Positions 8,580-15,928 of a stretch of DNA of 64,000 bases are shown piece after piece; within the stretch, counting starts at the first letter, position 1, and every line of letters begins with the position of its first letter. Location of the stretch: assembly GCF_003063375.1 (NCBI RefSeq), contig NZ_NERY01000001.1, positions 868,001 through 932,000 of the forward strand. Direction: 5' to 3'. A model generated the notes under the pieces. The model made no database searches, had not been told where the DNA came from, and saw only the letters and a program-made list of their open reading frames with translations. The stretch comes from Limnohabitans sp. MMS-10A-178 (GTDB lineage Bacteria; Pseudomonadota; Gammaproteobacteria; Burkholderiales; Burkholderiaceae_C). A program made the position numbers and the translations under genes.

Positions 8580-9764
8580 ATGACTTACCGCATTCAATTA
8601 CCCAGCTCTGATGGTCAACTAGAGGGCTATAACCTGGTTGGCACTGCACCCGTCAAACCCAAGTTGGGTGTGAAGTTCAATCGAATTGCTTATTCAGCCG
8701 CTCATGTGGTGTCCAATCCTTTGGCGCCACACGAGCCATGGTTAGATTGCGCCGTTGACTGGGATGCCACCATTGCCTACAGAAAACATTTGTGGAAGTT
8801 GGGTTTGGGTGTGGCAGAAGCCATGGACACAGCACAGCGCGGCATGGGCTTAGATTGGCCCACATCGCTCACTCTTATACAGCGCTCAATTGATGCTTCT
8901 AAAGATGTACCTGGTGCATTTTTGGCTTCTGGTTGTGGCACCGATCATTTAAATTTAGACAGAGTTTCAACTGTAGACGAAGTAATTGCTGCTTATGAAT
9001 TTCAGATGGAAGCCATTGAAAAGTTAGGTGGCAAGCTCATCATCATGGCCAGCCGTGCCTTGGCCCGAGTGGCCAAATCACCCGCCGATTACGAGCGTGT
9101 TTACGACAGAATTTTGAGTCAAGCCAAACAGCCAGTGTTGTTGCACTGGTTGGGTGATGTGTTCGACCCAGCTCTAACAGGCTACTGGGGCAACAAAGAT
9201 ACTGACAAGGCGATGGAAACAGCGTTGGGCATCATTCAGGCGCATGCCAACAAGGTGGATGGCATCAAAATATCTTTGCTGGACAAAGACAAAGAAATAC
9301 AGATGCGCCGCCGCTTACCAGCCAATGTTCGCATGTACACCGGTGATGATTTCAATTACGCCGAATTGATCGCTGGCGATGGCCAGGGTGAACACGTGGT
9401 GCAAAAGCAAAGCGATGCTTTGTTGGGAATTTTTGATGCCATTGCGCCGGCTGCCAGCGCTGCATTGGGTGAGTTGGCCCAAGGCAACGTAGAAAAGTTT
9501 CATGCCATCTTGGGGCCCACGGTGCCTTTGTCGCGCCATATTTTCAAAGCACCCACACGTTTTTACAAAACTGGTGTGGTCTTCATGGCTTGGCTGAATG
9601 GCCATCAAAAACACTTCACCATGGTGGGCGGGCAGCAGAGCACGCGTTCTGTGATTCATTTGGCAGAGTTGTTCAAATTGGCCGATGCTGCCAATTTATT
9701 GGAGCACCCAGACTTGGCTTTGCACCGGATGAAAACCATGTTGGCAATGCATGGTGTTGAATGA
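8580..9764 (+). CDS. DUF993 family protein (dihydrodipicolinate-synthase-like)
   Basis: 394 residues, matching the DUF993 family. The members look like class I aldolase/DapA-type TIM barrels and are often next to Gfo/Idh/MocA oxidoreductases and sugar isomerases. Visible family-like segments include HEPWLDCAVDWDATIAYRKHLW, LIIMASRALARVAKSPADYERVY, VLLHWLGDVFDPALTGYWG and DGIKISLLDK, the last holding a lysine at a position plausible for a Schiff base. No experimentally proven reaction is known to me. It sits between the oxidoreductase and a second Bug receptor and is probably the carbon-carbon lyase of the pathway. Confidence 0.8.
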   Translation: MTYRIQLPSSDGQLEGYNLVGTAPVKPKLGVKFNRIAYSAAHVVSNPLAPHEPWLDCAVDWDATIAYRKHLWKLGLGVAEAMDTAQRGMGLDWPTSLTLIQRSIDASKDVPGAFLASGCGTDHLNLDRVSTVDEVIAAYEFQMEAIEKLGGKLIIMASRALARVAKSPADYERVYDRILSQAKQPVLLHWLGDVFDPALTGYWGNKDTDKAMETALGIIQAHANKVDGIKISLLDKDKEIQMRRRLPANVRMYTGDDFNYAELIAGDGQGEHVVQKQSDALLGIFDAIAPAASAALGELAQGNVEKFHAILGPTVPLSRHIFKAPTRFYKTGVVFMAWLNGHQKHFTMVGGQQSTRSVIHLAELFKLADAANLLEHPDLALHRMKTMLAMHGVE

Positions 9765-9806
9765 ATTGAAAACTTATATCCAAGCTCAAATTAAACAGGA
9801 GACATC

Positions 9807-10787
9807 ATGAAAAAAATGACACACCACTTAACACTTGTGAGTCTAGGCCTTGCATTGTGTTTTGGTTCTGCCAACCTATGGGCACAAAGCGCCGCCAACT
9901 ATCCAGACAAGCCAGTCAAGGTCATTATTCCTTTCCCGCCCGGCGGTACGCTCGACAAAATTGGCCGCATGTTGGCCCTCAAAATGGGCGAACAACTCGG
10001 CCAAAACTTTGTGGTGGAAAACCGTCCAGGCGGCAACGGCATCATTGGCGCAGACGTGGTGGCCAAGTCCAACGCTGACGGTTATACCTTGCTGTTCAAT
10101 GCCAGTACTTTTGTGACAGCGCCCATGACCATGAAGTCGGTGCCCTACAAAGTGCAAACCGATTTCACGCCCATTGCTTTCGTAGCTTCTGCGCCGCTGT
10201 CCATTGCTGTTAGCAATAAATTGGGTGTATCGGATGTCAAAGGACTGGCTGCTGCTGCCAAAGCCAATCCTGGAAAAATGAATTTTGCGGTAGGCTCTAT
10301 TGGTTCTGCGGGGCACTTGTGCACCGTCAAATTGGAACAAGCTACTGGCACTCAAATTACCATCGTGCCCTACAAAGGCACAGGCCCTGCCATGACCGAT
10401 TTGGTAGGAGGACAAATTGAAGGCTTCATTGATCCTGTTTTGGGATCGGTTCAGTTTCACCGTAGCGGCCAACTCAAAGTGGTGGGCGTGACCTCCAGCA
10501 AGCGTTTACCCAATTTGCCAGATGTAGCCACCGTCTCTGAAACCATTCCAGATTTTCAGTGTTCCAGTTGGTACGGTTTGTGGGGCCCTAGCAAACTGCC
10601 TGCCGACATGGTTCAAAAACTCAATGCAGCAGTTAACAAAGCTTTGTCAGGAGAAATGCGTGATCGCCTAATTGCAGACGGCATTGTGCCTGCAGGTGGC
10701 AGTGCTGCTGAGTTTGCAAAATTCCAAGCTGATGACATTGCTATCTCCGGCAAAATCATTGCCGACAAGAAAATTGCATTGGACTAA
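9807..10787 (+). CDS. Bug family tripartite tricarboxylate transporter substrate-binding protein
   Basis: 326 residues with signal peptide (to about NLWAQ) and the mature motif YPDKPVKVIIPFPPGGTLDKIGR. AGGAG precedes the ATG. It is the second Bug receptor in this operon and clearly a different paralogue from the first (divergent binding-pocket region FNASTFVTAPMTMKSV). Two receptors in one operon suggest uptake of two related ligands, or one receptor acting as a sensor. It stands 42 bp after the DUF993 gene. Confidence 0.92.
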   Translation: MKKMTHHLTLVSLGLALCFGSANLWAQSAANYPDKPVKVIIPFPPGGTLDKIGRMLALKMGEQLGQNFVVENRPGGNGIIGADVVAKSNADGYTLLFNASTFVTAPMTMKSVPYKVQTDFTPIAFVASAPLSIAVSNKLGVSDVKGLAAAAKANPGKMNFAVGSIGSAGHLCTVKLEQATGTQITIVPYKGTGPAMTDLVGGQIEGFIDPVLGSVQFHRSGQLKVVGVTSSKRLPNLPDVATVSETIPDFQCSSWYGLWGPSKLPADMVQKLNAAVNKALSGEMRDRLIADGIVPAGGSAAEFAKFQADDIAISGKIIADKKIALD

Positions 10788-10795
10788 CCCTCTAC

Positions 10796-11506
10796 ATGCT
10801 AGAAATGCTTTCACCTTGCGCAATTGTCACTGGAACCAGTTCTGGTATTGGTCAAGCAATTGCGTTAAAGCTTTTGAGTGAAGGCTGGCATGTGCATGGG
10901 CTAGATGTTGCACCCACCCCCCTTCATCAAGCCCAATTTTCTTCATGGACACTCGACTTGACGCAATCGGATGAATTAGAAGCCGTCTTAGATCAAATTG
11001 TGTCCAAGCATCTTCCGCAAGTGTTGGTGCATGCGGCGGGTGTGTTGAGGGTGGGAAGTTTAGGTGCACTCGATATGCAGGCGGGTCAATTGATGTGGCA
11101 GTTGCACGTAGATGTGGCTACCAGATTGGCCAATCGCATTCTGCCCATCATGAAGCATGTACATCATGGCCGCATGATTTTGGTGGGTAGTCGTGTCTCT
11201 GTTGGTATTGCTGGTAGAAGTCAGTATGCCGCTACCAAGGCAGCCATCTTGTCATTGGCCAGAAGCTGGGCTGCAGAAAGCATTGCAGAGGGTGTGACGG
11301 TCAATGTGGTGTCGCCTGCTGCAACCGATACGCCTATGCTGAAAGATCCTGCTCGTGTAGCCACGACACCACGCTTGCCACCCATAGGTCGTTTGATTCA
11401 GCCGGACGAAGTGGCTGCACTGGTCGCTTTCTTAACGCGCCCTGAAGCTGCAGCTATTACGGGTCAAGACATTGCCATTTGCGGTGGCGCTTCAGTGTCA
11501 CGTTGA
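10796..11506 (+). CDS. SDR family NAD(P)-dependent oxidoreductase
   Basis: 236 residues, classical short-chain dehydrogenase/reductase. The cofactor motif TGTSSGIGQ lies near residue 12 and the active site is SQYAATKAAI (Tyr-x3-Lys), with a serine upstream in VGSRVSV. Nine bases after the Bug stop. An alternative ATG three codons downstream (10805) would remove MLE and is equally plausible. Acts with the neighbouring oxidoreductases on a hydroxylated intermediate that cannot be named. Confidence 0.88.
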   Translation: MLEMLSPCAIVTGTSSGIGQAIALKLLSEGWHVHGLDVAPTPLHQAQFSSWTLDLTQSDELEAVLDQIVSKHLPQVLVHAAGVLRVGSLGALDMQAGQLMWQLHVDVATRLANRILPIMKHVHHGRMILVGSRVSVGIAGRSQYAATKAAILSLARSWAAESIAEGVTVNVVSPAATDTPMLKDPARVATTPRLPPIGRLIQPDEVAALVAFLTRPEAAAITGQDIAICGGASVSR

Positions 11507-11540
11507 TTAACTTGAGCTTCCAAATGAAGAGTAACAACGT

Positions 11541-12464
11541 ATGAAAGCGTCTTCAGCCTTCGTGACTGATCAATGCGTCGGAATTATTGGCTTGGGTTTG
11601 GTGGGCACAGCGTTGGCCACACGCTTAAAAAAAGCAGGATATCGGTGCATTGGTTTTGATATGCGCAACGAAGCCATGCTCGCATTTGAAACTGCTGGAT
11701 TTAAAGCATGTGAGTCTGTAAACAGCATACTCAATCAAACCAATACATTGGTGCTTGCTGTATTCGACACTTCAGGCGTGCTGGCTGTGGTTGAGCAAAT
11801 TCAGCAACACAGAAAAAATCAAACAAAGCTGCCCGTTATCACACTGATTGATTGCTCTACAGGCGACCCAAGCAAGCTGGCCGAGTTGGCACATCAGTTG
11901 TCTGCGGAAGGTATTCAATTCATTGAAGCACCCTTGTCAGGCTCCAGTGTGCAAATTGAAAACGGCCAAGCCACCTTGCTGCTAGGCGGCGAAGATCAAG
12001 ATATCGAAAGCGTTAGGTCTGTATTGAATGCATTGGCTACATCGCAAGTCCATGTGGGTGGAGCGGGTATGGCAGCCAAAGCCAAGCTGGCAACCAATTT
12101 GGTCTTGGGTTTAAATCGAGCTGCATTGGCAGAGGGGATGGTCTTTGCGCAAACCATGGGCATTCAGCCTGAATCATTTCTACAACTGGTGTTGAACACG
12201 CCGGCCCGTTCTGAAGCTGCAGTGGTGAAGGGCGACATGATGGTCAAAGAACAGTTTGAACCACAGTCGCGCATTAGGCAGCATTTGAAAGATGTGCAGC
12301 TGATGCTGGATACCGCTGAGATGCGCTCCCAAAATTTGCCACTTTCGCAGGCCCATGCACAGTTGATGCGCAATTCCATTGCACAAGGCGATGGTGAGTT
12401 GGACAACGCCGCCATCATTCGCCAAATTCGACGTGAAAAAACCCATTCACCCAACAAAAAATAA
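11541..12464 (+). CDS. NAD(P)-binding 3-hydroxyisobutyrate-dehydrogenase-like oxidoreductase
   Basis: 307 residues of the beta-hydroxyacid dehydrogenase family. The N-terminal nucleotide motif is GIIGLGLVGTALA, the substrate-binding signature EAPLSGSSVQIENGQATLLLGG follows at about residues 130-150, and the catalytic lysine region is GAGMAAKAKLATNLV. It would oxidise a beta-hydroxyacid or reduce a semialdehyde. Located in the same operon, 34 bp after the SDR and only 3 bp before the isomerase gene. Confidence 0.88.
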   Translation: MKASSAFVTDQCVGIIGLGLVGTALATRLKKAGYRCIGFDMRNEAMLAFETAGFKACESVNSILNQTNTLVLAVFDTSGVLAVVEQIQQHRKNQTKLPVITLIDCSTGDPSKLAELAHQLSAEGIQFIEAPLSGSSVQIENGQATLLLGGEDQDIESVRSVLNALATSQVHVGGAGMAAKAKLATNLVLGLNRAALAEGMVFAQTMGIQPESFLQLVLNTPARSEAAVVKGDMMVKEQFEPQSRIRQHLKDVQLMLDTAEMRSQNLPLSQAHAQLMRNSIAQGDGELDNAAIIRQIRREKTHSPNKK

Positions 12465-12467
12465 ATC

Positions 12468-13346
12468 ATGCGCGATTTCTCAAACAACCATGAGTGGCTT
12501 TCCATCAACACAGCTACAGTCAGAAAAAGCCGTGGCCAAGACCTGCCATTGACAGACATCATTGAAGCCTGTGTTAGCCGGGGTATCAAAGCCATCTCAC
12601 CATGGCGCGACCAAGTGGCTGCCGCGGGCTTGAACACCATATCCAAGCTGGTCAAAACTCATGGCTTGAAACTGTCTGGCTATTGCCGCGGCGGTATGTT
12701 TCCTGCTGCCACTGCCGCGGGCATACAAGCTGCAGATGCCGACAATCGCCAAGCCGTAGATGAAGCGTGCGAGCTCAATGCGCCTTGTTTGGTGCTGGTG
12801 GTGGGAGGCTTGCCTGGCGCATTGGCAGGACAAGCTGCCCATAAAAACATTCAGCAATCGCGCGACCAAGTGTTTGAGGGCATTGAAAAATTATTGGCCT
12901 ATGCCAAGTCGTGCAACATGCCATTGGCTATTGAGCCGCTGCACCCAATGTATGCGGCAGACCGTGCTTGCATCAACACATTAGAGCAAGCTTTGGATGT
13001 GTGCGACAAACTAGACCCTGCGCAGACTGGCGCTTTGGGGGTGGCTGTAGACGTTTATCACGTGTGGTGGGACCCCAAGCTTCGGCAGCAAATTGAACGT
13101 GCTGGGCACAACAGGTTGTTGGCCTTCCATGTCTGCGATTGGCTCACCCCCACGCGCGATTTGCTAAACGACCGCGGCATGATGGGCGACGGGGCGATTG
13201 ATATTCCAAAAATCAGGAGCTGGGTTGAGGCGCAAGGCTTTAATGGTTTTAGCGAGGTAGAGATCTTTTCTACAGAAAATTGGTGGCAAAAAGACTATTC
13301 TGAGGTGCTTGAGACGTGTATTGCAAGGCATAGAAGCGCTGTTTGA
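12468..13346 (+). CDS. Sugar phosphate isomerase/epimerase-like TIM-barrel protein
   Basis: 292 residues of the xylose-isomerase-like TIM-barrel superfamily. Likely metal ligands lie in LAIEPLHP (Glu), VAVDVYHVWWDP (Asp, His), AFHVCDW (His) and SEVEIFS (Glu), in the order expected for this fold. Last gene of the TetR-controlled operon. The presence of an isomerase, three dehydrogenases and DUF993 is why I think the substrate is sugar- or polyol-like. Its stop lies 22 bp before the tRNA 5' half, and its last bases overlap the tRNA promoter. Confidence 0.85.
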   Translation: MRDFSNNHEWLSINTATVRKSRGQDLPLTDIIEACVSRGIKAISPWRDQVAAAGLNTISKLVKTHGLKLSGYCRGGMFPAATAAGIQAADADNRQAVDEACELNAPCLVLVVGGLPGALAGQAAHKNIQQSRDQVFEGIEKLLAYAKSCNMPLAIEPLHPMYAADRACINTLEQALDVCDKLDPAQTGALGVAVDVYHVWWDPKLRQQIERAGHNRLLAFHVCDWLTPTRDLLNDRGMMGDGAIDIPKIRSWVEAQGFNGFSEVEIFSTENWWQKDYSEVLETCIARHRSAV

Positions 13347-13352
13347 GTGCCT

Positions 13353-13358
13353 TACAAT
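13353..13358 (+). promoter_or_regulatory. -10 element of the original tRNA-Ile2 gene
   Basis: TACAAT, nine bases before the tRNA 5' end. The intron-bearing copy has the same TACAAT at 13550-13555, also nine bases before its first base. Neither has a convincing -35. Confidence 0.5.
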
Positions 13359-13367
13359 GACGCACAA

Positions 13368-13406
13368 GGGCCTATAGCTCAGTTGGTTAGAGCAGAGGAC
13401 TCATAA
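13368..13406 (+). pseudogene. 5' half of tRNA-Ile2(CAU), interrupted in the anticodon loop
   Basis: 39 nt, from the acceptor 5' strand GGGCCTA through D arm and anticodon 5' stem to the loop CTCATAA. The first 34 nt are identical to the first exon of the complete copy at 13565. After CTCATAA the sequence leaves tRNA completely (ACGATTGT...). No 3' half follows, so this fragment cannot make a tRNA. It retains a -10 box and is probably the original chromosomal gene, cut by site-specific integration. Confidence 0.85.
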
Positions 13407-13501
13407 ACGATTGTAATACTTTTGTTTCTGAAATACTCTCAATAAAATCAACAGGTTACAGCGCCACAGTTGTCAAAATTTGCTTCCACACCGCTTCCAC
13501 A
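13400..13501 (+). repeat. attL-like junction: core CTCATAA, inverted motif and two left-type arm sites
   Basis: Core CTCATAA (13400-13406) is followed, after 40 bp, by ATCAACAGGTTACAGCG (13447-13463). That is the near reverse complement of the 18-bp motif found in the three right-hand junctions. Two GCTTCCACA arm sites then follow (13482-13490 and 13493-13501), spaced by 2 bp. In a circular form this would be the right side of an attP whose left side is the sequence before the later 3' halves. Confidence 0.7.
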
Positions 13502-13564
13502 CTTTGCTGAAAATTTAAGCAGTATTTTTGGGGTCGAAAAGGGGCAAAGTACAATCAGTTTTTC

Positions 13565-13893
13565 GGGCCTATAGCTCAGTTGGTTAGAGCAGAGGACTTA
13601 AAGAGCAGGTGACCTAAAACATCAAAATGTCATGGTCATTTGTCGTTGGGTTGCATGCAGGTAAGTTAACTCTGCTGGCATGTAGAACTACTCAAATTCG
13701 GGGAAGCCTGTGCTGTTCACAGCGTGGTAATCCCGAGCCAAGCCCAGTAGCAATATTGGGAAGGTGTAGAGACTGTACGGGTAGGTCGTAAAGACAAGAG
13801 ACAGTCCAGACTACAAACTGGAAACAGGCAGCGAAAGCTGTAGTAGTAAGCATAATCCTTTGGTCCCAGGTTCAAGTCCTGGTGGGCCCACCA
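13565..13893 (+). tRNA. ileX: tRNA-Ile2 (anticodon CAU, lysidine-type) interrupted by a group I intron
   Basis: Exons 13565-13598 and 13851-13893 give a 77-nt cloverleaf with encoded CCA. The acceptor GGGCCTA pairs with TGGGCCC, the anticodon stem GAGGA pairs with TCCTT, the loop is CTCATAA, and the T arm is CCAGG/CCTGG. C4-G69 and C5-G68 are features associated with TilS recognition in tRNA-Ile2, and overall similarity is to ileX rather than elongator tRNA-Met, although automatic tools may label it Met. The intron sits between positions 33 and 34, directly before the anticodon. It has its own TACAAT box and terminator, so it is a complete transcription unit and probably the working copy. Confidence 0.85.
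13599..13850 (+). ncRNA. Group I self-splicing intron in tRNA-Ile2 (252 nt)
   Basis: The 5' exon ends in U and the intron ends in G. P1 can form between exon ACU and guide GGU (13608-13610), giving the required U-G pair at the splice site. Conserved core: P4 pairing TCGGG (13698-13702) with CCCGA (13732-13736); R element GTAGAGACTG with P7 GACTGT (13771-13776) pairing perfectly with ACAGTC (13801-13806). Two GAAA-tetraloop hairpins follow (13818-13827 and 13829-13840), as P9-type elements. Size and host gene resemble the Azoarcus tRNA-Ile intron (IC3-like). No homing endonuclease is encoded. Confidence 0.85.
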
Positions 13894-13900
13894 AAAGTGA

Positions 13901-13935
13901 AAAAGCCACTGATTTTTAAAGTCAGTGGCTTTTTT
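13901..13935 (+). terminator. Terminator of the intron-bearing tRNA gene
   Basis: Stem AAGCCACTGA/TCAGTGGCTT with T-run, 8 nt after the tRNA. A near-identical hairpin follows the 3' half at 46506 (46556-46589). From here to 14195 nothing else is recognisable. Confidence 0.85.
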
Positions 13936-14195
13936 CAAATCGTCGTTCGATAACTTATAGGGAAACTGAACGACCTGACAAGTTATTGAGCATCTTCAAA
14001 AAGGCTTTGGAAGTAGAAGGGTACATACTGGAGACATCGTTTACAGTTTGTACCGGTCACATCCATAGCACCTGATGTCCAAACAGATTGGTTACAGGTG
14101 GCAGGCAACAGCTGTCCATATCCAAACTTCGTAGATCGTAGTGACAGAGCTGGCTAACTAATTTTGATATTTGAATTGAACTGCAGGCATTGATT

Positions 14196-14876
14196 TCAGC
14201 CTCTATTTTCTTTCTGAACTTTATCAGCTGAGCCTTCGAGACCAGCCAGCAGAGCTTTGCTGTTGCCGGGAATGACCATTTGAAATTTGTTGTCCACATA
14301 GGTGTAGTCATAGTAGCCCATACGAGCCAGTGGTTTGATCTTTAAGACATCAATCAAACCATCCGGCGTGATGATGTTGTCGTCAATGTGAATGGCGACA
14401 ACACGGCCAAATACAACATCCACAGACCCCATAGGTGGCGTACCAGGAAATCTGACCGTGTTGAGATAGGTGCATTCAAATTGAATAGGTGACCCTTTGA
14501 CACGTTTCGGCTTGACCAAACGAGAGGGTAATTTTTCAAGGCCAGCAATTTCAAACTCATCAACCCCATGGTCGAGCTCTTGTGCAGATTGATTGACAGC
14601 ATCGCGCAAATCATAGGTCGCCATGTTCCAAACGAATTCACCCGTTTGTTCTGCGTTGTTAACAGAGTCCTTGCGCAAGCCCTGCGTATTTTGATTGGCA
14701 CTGAACATGACAATAGGCGGGTCAAATGTGACATTTTGAAATTGACTGTAAGGCGCTAAATTGTCTCGGCCATGTGAATCAATTGTTGAAATCCATCCAA
14801 TAGGGCGAGGAATGACACAAGATTTGAACGGGTCATGGGGAAGACCATGAGGAGTTCGACCAGGTTCGTAATACAT
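14196..14876 (-). CDS. Flavin reductase family protein (DIM6/NTAB type, FMN-binding)
   Basis: 226 residues of the split-barrel flavin reductase family. The N-terminal motif is SCVIPRPIGWISTID, followed by NLAPYSQFQNVTFDPPIVMFSAN. These are the FMN-contact segments of flavoredoxin-like proteins. GGAGATAGC precedes the ATG. It lies 3' of a LysR gene on the same strand and next to a LigB-type dioxygenase, so it may supply reduced flavin or act as an oxygenase partner for an aromatic substrate, but no monooxygenase partner is visible. First protein gene of cargo block A. Confidence 0.85.
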   Translation of the reverse strand: MYYEPGRTPHGLPHDPFKSCVIPRPIGWISTIDSHGRDNLAPYSQFQNVTFDPPIVMFSANQNTQGLRKDSVNNAEQTGEFVWNMATYDLRDAVNQSAQELDHGVDEFEIAGLEKLPSRLVKPKRVKGSPIQFECTYLNTVRFPGTPPMGSVDVVFGRVVAIHIDDNIITPDGLIDVLKIKPLARMGYYDYTYVDNKFQMVIPGNSKALLAGLEGSADKVQKENRG

Positions 14877-14905
14877 GCTATCTCCAGTGTGTAGTACTTG
14901 CTAAA

Positions 14906-15835
14906 CTAAATGTTGAGTTTAGATTGTGCGACCGATAGTCTATCAACCCCACCATTTAACAATGCAGCAGCAAGATAATCAATCAACACGGACACACGGT
15001 GTGGGATGTACCTGTTGCTGGGCAATACAGCATAAATGCCCAGTGGCATGGGCTCAAACTTTTGTAAGACTGCGACCACACTTCCATTGTCTAAATAGGG
15101 TTGAGCCATGAAGTCTGGGGGGCGCGTGATGCCAAGCCCTTGCGCCGCGGCTTGCAGCAATGCTTCGCCGTTATTAGCCGCTAAGCGAGGGCGAATGGTT
15201 ACGTTCACATTGCCGTCTTTTGCGCCATAGGTCCACGAGGTAGGTTGAAAGTTTTGTGAGTACACCAAGCACGCGTGCTGTGACAATTCGCGAGGGTGCT
15301 TGGGTCGACTGTTCTTTGCCAAGTAATGGGGTGATGCCACCGTGAGCAAACGTGTCTCACCCAATTTACGCACGATGTCGCCTGGCTCTAAACGACTGGT
15401 GATGCGAATGGACAAATCAATGCCTTCTTCAATCAGATTACTGCGCCGATCTGAGAAATCCATTACCAATTCAATATTCGAATGGGCTTGAGCAAACTCC
15501 AGCAGCACAGGCATGAGGCGCTGCAAACCAAAACTCAACGGCAAGCCCAAACGGATGCGACCACGCGGTTCCGTTTTTTCTTCGATCAAATTCGATTCGG
15601 CAGCATCCACCATGTTCAAGATGGCGCGGCATTTTTCAAGGTAGGCCGAACCAGCCGTGGTGAGTGTGAGGCTGCGTGTACTTCGCGTCATCAGCTTGAC
15701 GCCCAGTTGTTTTTCGAGCGCCGAAATTTGCCGTGTCACGACCGAACGTGCCATACCCAGTTGGTCAGCTACGGCGGTAAAGCTGCCAGTTTCGGCCACC
15801 CGCACGAAAAGTTGCATTGCATTGAGTTTGTCCAT
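14906..15835 (-). CDS. LysR family transcriptional regulator
   Basis: 309 residues. The N-terminal winged helix-turn-helix is MDKLNAMQLFVRVAETGSFTAVADQLGMARSVVTRQISALEKQLGVKL in outline (residues 1-50, shown here as the family motif), followed by a LysR substrate domain (GRIRLGLPLSFGLQRLMPVL). It belongs to the CrgA/DsdC-like subgroup. It is divergent from the LigB-type dioxygenase gene, with an inverted repeat in the shared spacer. It probably controls that gene and itself, and perhaps the downstream flavin reductase. Confidence 0.9.
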   Translation of the reverse strand: MDKLNAMQLFVRVAETGSFTAVADQLGMARSVVTRQISALEKQLGVKLMTRSTRSLTLTTAGSAYLEKCRAILNMVDAAESNLIEEKTEPRGRIRLGLPLSFGLQRLMPVLLEFAQAHSNIELVMDFSDRRSNLIEEGIDLSIRITSRLEPGDIVRKLGETRLLTVASPHYLAKNSRPKHPRELSQHACLVYSQNFQPTSWTYGAKDGNVNVTIRPRLAANNGEALLQAAAQGLGITRPPDFMAQPYLDNGSVVAVLQKFEPMPLGIYAVLPSNRYIPHRVSVLIDYLAAALLNGGVDRLSVAQSKLNI

Positions 15836-15862
15836 TGTTGCTAATTTTGCAACAAATAATTG

Positions 15863-15887
15863 AAGATTGGGTACTTTTTCTAATCTT
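15863..15887. promoter_or_regulatory. Candidate LysR binding site
   Basis: Arms AAGATT and AATCTT separated by 13 bp, in the 93-bp spacer between the divergent LysR and dioxygenase genes. Confidence 0.4.
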
Positions 15888-15928
15888 GAATCGTTTCTAC
15901 ATTACATGCGCCACACCCAATCACTTGT

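Noticed and set aside
13565..13893. Elongator tRNA-Met(CAU)
   Set aside because: The anticodon would fit, but the acceptor C4-G69/C5-G68 pairs and similarity to ileX-type tRNA favour tRNA-Ile2 with a lysidine-modified anticodon. Not fully proven without a model score.
13717..13938. Minus-strand open frame of 73 codons containing AHQDLNLGP
   Set aside because: It is the antisense of the tRNA 3' half, intron and terminator. The peptide is a well-known artefact of translating tRNA genes on the wrong strand.
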